Shown: piece by piece, positions 55,901 to 64,000 of the stretch | Layout: the number at the start of each line of letters is the position of its first letter | Position numbering within the stretch: position 1 is the stretch's first letter | Origin: Polytrichum commune | Lineage: Eukaryota > Streptophyta > Polytrichopsida > Polytrichales > Polytrichaceae | Assembly: GCA_950295325.1 (NCBI GenBank) | Contig: OX485803.1 | Coordinates: forward strand, 40,503,554-40,567,553 | Direction of reading: 5' to 3' | DNA: 64,000 nucleotides | Notes under the pieces: model-generated | Told to the model about the DNA's origin: nothing | Databases searched by the model: none | What the model saw: the letters and a program-made list of their open reading frames with translations, nothing else | Made by a program: the position numbers and the translations under genes

Positions 55901-57088
55901 ATGGTGAAGATCGATAATAAGACGTGTGCGAAGTTTGAGGTTGATGAAGACCTAAGCACATTTGGCCAAAAAGTGATTTTTATGCAGAGTGTGTGGGAGA
56001 CAGAGAGTTTCTCTTTGGCTGTCTCCGATGGCCTCCGAGCTTGGAGATTTGAAGGTTCAGCTGATTTTGTAAAAGAGCGGGCAGAGGTGTGGGATAGGCC
56101 CGTGGAGTGGGTCATGGAGAAGTTGCAGTTCTACCTAAGCGTGCAACAACCTAACACAGACTACAAACTCAAGAAATCGAAGGGTGATGATAGAAAGGTA
56201 TTGTTAGTAGAAATTGTTTGGTCTTTCTTTCAGGGTGGATATAACTGCAGAGTTGCAAAGTAGCACCTGGATGTAACGAGAGAATGTTGACATCAGAGAG
56301 TTGGTGTGTACAGCTCTCATTTGGGATGGAGAACAAGGACGCAAATGTTTCACTCATGGTAAATCTAGTGATTACTGCAGTGTCCAACCCAGAGAAGGTC
56401 ACCTGTGGGTTGTTGGAGCTACTACTTGATGGCAACTACAGATTGACGGTAATTATTTTGACTCTAGATTTTTTTTATCCTGGAATAATCTCATTCTGCA
56501 ATGTGTCCAATCTATCAAAAACTAAGGCTGAGGTTCTATGGGCCACAGACAGAGTATGTTACCAAGTGCAAGAGTTGGGAGCTCTTGAAAAAGGAAAGTG
56601 AGGCGTGCTTGGAGCAAAGCCAACGGTTTGCCAAGGAAAAGAACCAATTTGAGCAGGATATTTACAAGAAGTTTGTAGACGTCTTGAACTCAAAGAAGTC
56701 AAAAATTAGAGAGTTGACTTTGAAAAACAAGGAATTCTCTTTGAAAATCAAAGAGTTGGAGGAGCAGTTAGTGAAGTTGACTGGGAAGGGTCAGAAGGGT
56801 AAGGAGGAGGAGGAAGAGGAGGAGGAGAAAGAGGAGTCTGAAGCAACAACTGACGATGACAACAATGAAAGCGATCATGGGGTTCTTGGAGCAGCACTAG
56901 GACCATCAGTGAGCACACATTCTGCACTTGACCTAGATGCCACTCAACCTTTTGAGGAGCCTGGGTTGGTCAGAAGGGGAGAGGAGGTGCCTAGCACCAA
57001 GACCTCGTCAGATTGCAATGCTGCAGCCCTCTTACTTGAAGGACCAAGCTCTAGCAGAACACGTCCAAGTCGCCGACGGCCTACATGA
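55901..57088 (+). CDS. XRCC4: DNA double-strand break repair protein XRCC4
   Basis: Scaffold for DNA ligase IV in non-homologous end joining; nuclear. Proposed exons 55901-56197, 56299-56448 and 56549-57088, all joined in phase 0, give 328 aa. The N-terminal head (1-149) shows the plant pattern FSLAVSDGLRAWRF, ERAEVWDRPVEW and FYLSVQQPNTDYKL, then SNPEKVTCGLLELLLDGNYRLT. A long helix follows from about 150 (KESEACLEQSQRFAKEKNQF, KKFVDVLNSKKSKIREL), the ligase IV-binding coiled coil. The tail is acidic (EEEEEEEEKEESEATTDDDN) and ends basic, RPSRRRPT. Introns are only about 100 nt. The second exon start is the least certain: it needs acceptor CATCAGAG before AGTTGG, and the head residues there fit the family only loosely. 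Start: the ATG is the first after the leader splice site. Confidence 0.82.
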
Positions 57089-57273
57089 GTCCCAGGTGTT
57101 AATTTATGGTTTAGGTGAGAATGAAAGTTCTGCTTTTGTGAAATTGCAGCTAAGAGGAGGGATGTAATGTGTATGCAGTCAATTCAGAGAGTCTTTGAAA
57201 GGTTTATTTTGATGGCTTGTGCACAGGAAGCTACAACATATGTGAGAAAGGGCAAGTGAATGTCAACAATGAA

Positions 57274-57304
57274 TCATACATACATACATACATACATATA
57301 TATT
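57274..57304. repeat. (CATA)n/(TA)n microsatellite in XRCC4 3' region
   Basis: About six CATA units followed by TATATAT, 190 nt after the stop codon. Confidence 0.85.
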
Positions 57305-57596
57305 TCTTAGGTTCAGGTTTGGGTTTGGAATTTTATGTTTAGATTTCATGTACAATATCTGAATGAAGCTTTCAGCATCTCCATCTTACATCTCCAATTA
57401 TCATCTCTCAACCTTAAATATGAATGTGAACAAAAAGACTGGTCAATTGGACTCTTTGAATTTCACATGTGAAATACCTCTCGAGGAGAGCTTTGAAGGG
57501 TTTCTCAAGTAATTTTTTGAGGGATTCAATTGACATACAAAGTGCACCAGATAATTGAAGTCTCCCAGTTGCATGAAGCTCATTTTTTTTCTTGGT

Positions 57597-58060
57597 GGGT
57601 GATGTGCTAGGAAATGGCTTTAGTGATGGTGGTTAGGGGTTAAGGCTGGCCACATGCATCAGTAGAAAGAGCTCATCCAAGTCAAAACAATTGCCATAAT
57701 CTCAAATTTTTAATAGCTTTTTAGAAGGTGTTGGCGGGAGAATCAAAGTCTCTTATTCTTAGAATGCTCATTGTCTTTTGGTGGGTCAGGTTGGAGTATG
57801 GTTACGGCTGTGGGGGTATTAAGTAGCCCGGCAACATGTATTGACAAAAAATTTATCCAGTTCTCTTTAAAGCAAGACCACCCAGCACAGGAATATTTCT
57901 CTAGCTGTTCTGGCTTGAAGAATCAAATTCTGTTTGATCGCTGGATTCTCATTCTGTCCGTGGGTTACGTTTGGAGAGTGGCTATGGCGGTGGAGGTTCA
58001 GGGGTCGAGGCCAGCAAGGGCGATGGCGGTGCTGGAGCATCTGAGACTGAGGCTATGGTA
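57597..58060. repeat. ~180 bp degenerate tandem repeat (three units)
   Basis: Starts at about 57597, 57778 and 57957 with GGTGGGT/GTGGGTT, then GG.TATGG and a GGGGTTAAGG/GGGGTCGAGG-like segment. Near the end of each of the first two units are GAATCAAA and ATTCTCATTCTGTC-like stretches. The strongest open frame here (57771-58061) simply runs along the repeat and is not a convincing gene. Confidence 0.5.
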
Positions 58061-60214
58061 GTGCTACTTTGCACCTAAGATAGTTGAACCTGGTTTTTTT
58101 TAATGCCTTCACTAGTTATCATACCTCTGATTAATTTCGGTCTCTTGCAATGTACATCCAGGTTGCTTGAGCATCTTTGGTTGGGGTTTTTCCTACCTCT
58201 ATATATCCACATTGGTAGCAACTGATAACAGTCAGGAATGCTGCATATGTTAAATTTATGGGTTCTTCAGTGTTACACAAACGAGATTGTCTTTTGTGGT
58301 TTGAGAACTCCTGTTGTTTCCTTTGTTGCAATTTCCTTTGCCTGTTTGCAAATGAGATGATTGTCAAAGTTCTGATTTGAAAATTTATCAAAAGGATTCA
58401 GGTCTTCTTGTGTCTTGTGCTTCCTTGTAGGTTAATAAGTGATGTTTATCAGACCCCATGCTATTGTCTGGAATTCAGGTGTTTGACTTCATGTGAGCAT
58501 GTTTATTTGCTATATTTGAATAAATCTGGCCAAAGATTTTCTTGCTGTCAAGGAGATTTCCTCGTTGATTTAGCTATTGTGCAAGTCTCTGATAGCAATG
58601 AAAATTTAAGCCCATAGTTAGCTTTTACTGCATTTCATAATTGCTTTGGGTGGATGTCGACAGCTCAATGATTTTTCCTTGTAATAATCTCATGATTTTT
58701 CTAAGAATTGGTACTTGATCATACATTGTGTGAACTTGCTATTGCCAAAGAGCACTAGATGCCCACTTCAACATATATGTCGAGGGCAGGTCAATTCCTC
58801 TAAAACACGGTTCTCCAAATCTTACATGTGAGTATATTACCTTATGTAGCTGCTTTTGAAGAAGTTATTCTTGGCGAAGGCTCATTCTTGGTGGTTGCTG
58901 TTCTTATGGTGTTGCAGAATTTCCAGATTTGCTGCTCGACAATGCTGTCATGAGAAGTAGGTAACATGTAAGTGACATATATTTCAGACCTAATGCAACT
59001 TCAAGACCAAGTGAATTGACATGCAAAACATAAATGACCAGGCCTTCTTTGACAAGCCAAAGATGAGAGTGACATAATGTTCAGTTGCTTACTACAGGCT
59101 TTGGTAGTATAAGCTTGTATTCAACAAATGTCACAAATTACATTTCAGGATTTGTGGATGTGATATATATGTCTGATGTAGAATGCTGTATATAAATTTT
59201 GAGCTGGCATTATGGATTGGCCTTAGCCAAGACAGTTTAAGTGAGTGGACACTTTTTGGATTCTAGCATCTGTAGAGATTTGACAACAAAATCAAAATTA
59301 CATGAGCCCTCAAGAGATTAAAATGACAAATATGTGATTTGACCTTGCTATTTTTGAAGCCTAGGCAAATATTTATAAAAATTTGAAGTGAAATGCATAG
59401 ATACCGCAGAATGCTTTACTTTCAGATTTAGATATGTACCTTAGAATCTATTGAAGGATAAAGGCAGGACAAATTTATTTGTGATTGGGTGTTTCAGAAA
59501 TTTGTGATTGTGGTGAAGTTTACTTATGTTTAACCAAATACTTCTATGTGTTGGAAGTCGCCCATCAAAAACAGGATTCAAGGTGACAATGCTTGAACCT
59601 CAAATGTCATGATTGATCACCTTAACTATAGCTTTAAGTCAGGTGTGCTTATGACGGATACCTTGAGCACTTGAGACTCTTTATGTGCTTGAAAATTTTC
59701 ATGGAGAATTCCAAAAGATTAGCAAATGCATAAGGAGGACAATGCAGTTGAAGTCATGAAATTTTGACATCATGTGATTCAGATATGTTAATGAATGTCA
59801 AGGGTTTTATGTTGATCTGAAGTGGTTACATAGACCCCTAAAGCTGATAGTGTTGAGTGTTGATTTTTTTTGTTCTTTTTCAACCAATGAGAAGCTCTTT
59901 TTATGCGTAAAAGTGTAAATATTATCAATGTTTATTTGAAGTGCATCGCTCCCCACTGTGGGGCCAAAAAGAGGTGACTAAATTGGGTCAGTGTTGGAGT
60001 TGAGCACTTTTACCTTACACAATTGATTATTGGTCACACAAAGTATAATCTTTTATACAAAATAGATAGGGTGATCTCAGTTTTGATTTTGACATGAATT
60101 GATCATTTTGCTACATGCTGGCATGTTTAGGACGATGATGGAACAGGAAAGTGCATAATTGCCTGAAGGAAAGTTTGATAATGAGGTAGAAATTTAGATT
60201 ATATAGTCCACATG
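58061..60214. other. Intergenic, nothing recognised
   Basis: AT-rich. Frames at 58131-58617 have no recognisable domain. Part of it may be XRCC4 downstream sequence. Confidence 0.45.
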
Positions 60215-60363
60215 AAGGTAGATGAGTCTTAAATGGTTACTTTCTCTAACTAGCTCACTTTTCCTAGGATGTGGAAAACATGGCTGCAGTCCACCCTTGA
60301 TAAGTTAAAATTGCCTATGTGTTAAGGGAAATTGCGCTCTTTAAAAAACCTCCAGAAAATACA

Positions 60364-61312
60364 CTACCGTAGTTTAATAGCAAGTTCGGCACAAAATAAT
60401 TCTAAAAATAGATGCCTAAAAATTGGAATATTATTGGCATTTTTTGCCGAATATAAAATTAATTATTTTTCAAAATTGCCTAAAAGTAAGAAATTTTTAC
60501 TTCTCACTAGAGTTTTACTTACAGTGGAAGCATATGTGAATTTTGAAGGAGAGAAGGTGCTCCTTTTGTAATCAAGCTCACGTACATTAGTCCACAAAGA
60601 ATATGGGTTAAGAAGTAGCAAGACTCTAGGCGAGGCTTTTCAAATGTGTTGTACACAAATTTTTGGAGTCCAATTGAGCATAGAAGATGAAGTTTTTATA
60701 GAATTTTGTCCAACTAACAAAAGTTGAGAAATCAATCCTTCTTCCACCTCCAACAAGTTTTGTGTCAAAATAAGTCTTTATGCAAAAGATATGGACAAAA
60801 CATTGCAGCCGTGTAAAGATCAAAAAATTAAAATGCGTTCATAACAGTTTTTTGGAGCTCATTTGTGCATAAAAGATCAACTTTTTTGGAATTTTGTCGG
60901 TCTAAGAAAAGTTTAGAAATCAAGTAATATTTCACCTCCAACAAATTTTATGTCATTTGAAGACTCTATGCAAAAGTTATGCGTGTTATAAAAATGACGT
61001 CTAACTAGGTGCTTCACCTCAAAGTTTACATATCCCATATGCATTGTTGAACACAACTCCACTCTACTTGCATAAAGCACAGAGCATTCTCAACTCTTCA
61101 CTCACATCTTACTTGTCATTCAATGCAAGAGAGATGTACAAGATATAAGTTGAAATAGAAAATTAAAAATGAATGTAAGCTGAAATTTTAAAAATTAAAA
61201 GAGGAAATTGCCGAAAATATGAACATACTATTTTTAGGTGCTGAACCTACTTTTTGAACTTTAATTAAATATTAGGCAGCAAGTTGCCTAACCTGCTAGT
61301 AAACTACGGTAG
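60364..61312. mobile_element. 949 bp inverted-repeat element, TA target
   Basis: The left end CTACCGTAGTTTAATAGCAA and reverse complement of the right end CTACCGTAGTTTACTAGCAG match at 18 of 20 positions and continue for several bases. Read as TA|CCGTAG...CTACGG|TA the ends give a TA duplication, as in Tc1/mariner-type elements. The interior holds a direct duplication of about 200 bp (60655-60800 and 60845-60990: TTTTTGGAG, ATTTTGTC, CCTCCAACAA, TATGCAAAAG). No transposase ORF. Confidence 0.7.
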
Positions 61313-61539
61313 TAAGTGTTAACTGTTAAGAGAATTTAGAAAAATTTTGCTCCCCTTTTCAATGAATTCACCTCAAGAAGTGTCAAGTTAAAAATATGCA
61401 TACATTGACACAATTACTTTTAAATGTATAGTAGGTTTAAAAACTTGCTTAGAGCCCAATTTGCTCGGAGTTATTACATCAACAATCTTGAATTGTTGGA
61501 AACATACATATATTCTTTCGAGGTTTTTTGACGATACGA

Positions 61540-62010
61540 AAGCAGAGGAGGCAATCAGGAGAGAAGCTCAAGGAGCAATATACAAGAAAGAGTTGGAAGA
61601 AATTATTACCTTATTAGAACAATTGGCATTGGGTATCTAAAGAGAGTGAAAGTGGGCCCACTATGAGTGCACGAGTTCATCAATTATGAACTAGAATCCG
61701 ATCTAAACAATCCCTACACACCTACTAAGGAGGGAATTATAAGCATGCTTGATGGAGGAGGTGATTTAGCTAACAATGTACCCATTAAAGAAGTTGACAA
61801 TGTGCAAATTAGTGAATCATGTGGTGGTAGATAAAGTAGGATTCAAGGATGTTGAAAGTGTAGTATTGACCTTGAGACAATTTTTGAAACAAGGACCTAA
61901 TGATGTTACACCTTTCATCCACAACATTCAAACATGTCAAAAAGAAATAAGATCTTGGTGTGCACAAGAATCTCATTAAACCACTATAGATTCGTTTTTC
62001 CATTACGCTT
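61540..62010 (+). pseudogene. Gene relic, possibly transposase C-terminus
   Basis: Coding-like pieces in different frames: AEEAIRREAQGAIYKKELEE and LLEQLALG; then DGGGDLANNVPIKEVDNVQI; then FKDVESVVLTLRQFLK, CQKEIRSWCAQESH, a stop, and TTIDSFF. Loose resemblance to the C-terminal part of pogo/Tigger-type transposases (alternating acidic and Leu-rich pieces, with an IDSFF-type PCNA-binding end) is my inference; no DDE catalytic domain is visible. Not functional. Confidence 0.35.
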
Positions 62011-62552
62011 AGATGTATGATGACAGTTATATTTTATGTAATTTCATCCTTTATCTATATGTGTTATTCATTTAAGTGTTACAAATTGTTTGATGCTGCC
62101 CCTGATAAGTGTTAAAGTGTTAACCCTACATATGTGTTATAAGTTTCCTTGCTCCCAATCGTTAACAAATATTGAGGGTGAACTGTAGTACGTGATGGTT
62201 AGCAAATTCAAGTCAAGGCTGTAACTACTTTCCTCGTAATTTTTGAAGCTCATATGAATATTTTATCTCATTATCAAAGTGAAGATTCTTATGCTCATTC
62301 AATGGTCATAAAGGTCCCCCGGATAATGTTTGACTATTGAACCTTGAATGGTAATCATATTTTGAGCATGTTGTCCAAATTCTTTTAAACACAAATCTTT
62401 TTGGTTCTTGAAGCCACATCTAACCACATACCACTTAAATATAGGTGTCCGTTCAAGAAAAGTAACCAAATATAAGAGTTGTCTACCTTAGAACTATCTT
62501 CATGGGTACTCTAAAAGCAAGACTATGAGACTATAGTGCCAGATTCCATGTA

Positions 62553-62809
62553 CTACACTAAAAACGATATTTAGTGTTTGATACACTAAATACAAACGCA
62601 TACACTAAATATCAATAACCATATGAACGTAAGTAACATTAGATGTAAACTCAAACACCAAATTTCAACTATAATAATATGTGGAAGTTGCATGTTTAAA
62701 TTTAGTGTTAATAATGATAAGAAAAAAATAAAAAATAAAAATGATAAAAGGAGAATTCCAACATATCTTCTAGCATATCTTCAAACACTAAATGTCATAT
62801 TTAGTGTAG
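62553..62809. mobile_element. 257 bp MITE rich in ACACTAAAT
   Basis: The left end CTACACTAAAAACGATATTT and the reverse complement of the right end CTACACTAAATATGACATTT are inverted repeats, extending about 29 bp with 4 differences. The interior repeats ACACTAAAT several times in both directions. The ends resemble CACTA termini, but the expected 3-bp target duplication is not seen. Confidence 0.65.
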
Positions 62810-63930
62810 TGTGGAGCCTCTAAATATTCGTGTAGAGGAACGAGACCCCACAATTTAAAGTTGCGGTGGAGGAGTTTGGGCTTTTTGAGGACTCCTATTG
62901 CTCAAAGTATTTGTAAGTTGATCTCCTCCGCCATTCGGTGCCTTGCAATCATGTTGTTAGGAAGTTCTTGGCTCTTGCGATTGTGACTATATTATAACTC
63001 TCCTTTAGTTTGGTCCTCACCATTCATCATTAATCCAGGCACATGCTCCTGTCATCATTGGGTGGGGCGATCAAAGAAGGTGGCATGAGACATTTGTTTT
63101 TGCATGACAAGTCATGAAAATCACTCTGATTAACACGGTGCATTGTATTTAATGCTACACTAAATCAAGCATATAATGTTATGGCTTTTTGGTCCATTGA
63201 GATGAGTGTTCTTTGGTTCCTCAATTATGCATATTTTGTCCGTTTATTGATGACCCATCTACTACTGTCGGCACAAAACTTATGTATGCCACTTTGACTA
63301 AAACCAAAGACCACATATAAGCAAACATGCCGTTCTCAAATAGCATTAAAAACGACATTCCTTTTTCTTTTTCTTCTCTTATGTCTCTCTGGTTTGCACA
63401 TTATGTCTGGTTTAGGTGTGAAATCCTTCTCATAGCTTCTCTCCTGAGCCCAACTTGGGGTAAAATGAGAGATTTTTATCGGCTGGGGTTCATGGGGTCT
63501 ATGTAAACTCATTCATTGTGGATGAAGGGGCTCTAGTAAAAACAAGTCCCCTACAAAGTTGAAGATTGATTCATTCTAACTGGAGTCCACTAGACTAATT
63601 GGGATTCTTTGATGTCATTTCCAAAGTCAAATGATCTTTAAATGGTTATTTTTCAGACTATGAAACAATTCGTTGCGTTTTCACCTTGCTAATGGATGAC
63701 TTTATGTAGACACCATGAATCCCTAGCCAATTTTATGAGGTGTATAGTATCTCTTATTGATGGAAAATCGTCTCCAATTTGTTTCCAAAATATTAAAAGA
63801 AAGATCAAACTTTAAAATGCAGCAAGGCCTTTGTTAAAATTTGAAAATATCAGTATTGCATGAGACTTCAAAAGGTATTGCAGTACACTGATACAACAGA
63901 GCACTCTCATGGAGTTCCTACGTTCCCATG
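62810..63930. other. Intergenic, nothing recognised
   Basis: Non-coding sequence to near the window edge; no supported feature. Confidence 0.45.
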
Positions 63931-64000
63931 ATTGGGAACGTGAACCCGGGATCCAGCGGATAAAGTGACCACTCTATGAGATAGACGCGGGGCGACGAGA
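63925..64000 (-). repeat. Possible SINE or tRNA-like unit at window edge
   Basis: On the minus strand, TCTCATAGAGTGGTCAC (A-box-like) is followed by GGATCCCGGGTTCACGTTCC (B-box-like, GGTTCACGTTCC). It does not fold as a complete tRNA by eye. Cut by the window end. Confidence 0.3.

Larger units (their letters stand above)
60215..62490 (+). mobile_element. R4 copy split by a ~1.9 kb insertion
   Basis: The left end (AAGGTAGATGAGTCTTAAAT to about 60300) and the rest of the element (about 62195 to GTCTACCTTA at 62490) are contiguous in the copy at 32194-32563. The intervening sequence includes the TA-flanked element 60364-61312 and a gene relic (61540-62010). Confidence 0.6.

Noticed and set aside
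57771-58061. 96-codon frame downstream of XRCC4 as a small gene
   Set aside because: It runs across degenerate tandem repeat units and has no motif or splice structure.
1-64000. CRISPR arrays, bacterial operons, rRNA genes or complete tRNA genes
   Set aside because: None seen; the genes have spliceosomal introns and the repeats are plant transposons.

Overview
The window is nuclear DNA of a land plant. It holds four intron-bearing genes of plant type (cytosolic class I fructose-bisphosphate aldolase, galactokinase, a kanadaptin-like FHA protein and XRCC4). Long intergenic stretches are filled with short inverted-repeat transposons, decayed Ty1/copia retrotransposon pieces and other dispersed repeats. 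Splice sites are mostly GT-AG, introns range from about 60 nt to about 1.7 kb, and nothing bacterial or organellar is seen. I cannot name the species from sequence alone.

Layout. 1-22,800 is a repeat-dominated desert: five copies of one unclassified ~400 bp family (R1), nested GGGCC-ended MITEs with 3-bp target duplications, a copia element with both LTRs (10,385-14,027, minus strand), a separate copia RNase H relic (7,675-8,170), and a fold-back element. 22,885-25,931 is the aldolase gene (+, two coding exons, 356 aa), with a repeat-loaded leader. 28,567-36,725 is galactokinase (+, 13 exons in any one transcript, 496 aa). 40,225-47,127 is the kanadaptin-like gene (-, 13 exons, 738 aa). 47,130-54,690 is another repeat-rich gap with one decayed unidentified ORF group. 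55,901-57,088 is XRCC4 (+, three coding exons, 328 aa), with duplicated exon-like segments upstream. 58,060-64,000 is repeats and a gene relic.

The four genes do not form a pathway: aldolase acts in cytosolic glycolysis/gluconeogenesis, galactokinase in galactose salvage, the FHA protein is nuclear and probably RNA- or chromatin-related, and XRCC4 serves non-homologous end joining.

The most interesting signal is in galactokinase. Two consecutive 83-nt segments (30,477-30,559 and 30,623-30,705) each have splice sites, share the same phase, and each encode a version of the Gly-Leu-Ser-Ser-Ser nucleotide-binding motif. Including both would shift the frame, and the 63-nt gap between them is probably too short to splice, so they look like mutually exclusive exons giving two enzyme isoforms. 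They are preceded by a GC-AG intron whose 3' end carries a 41-T tract. The second main signal is a record of MITEs inserting into MITEs, including one insertion whose empty site is preserved elsewhere in the same window, and repeated use of one homologous TTA target site.
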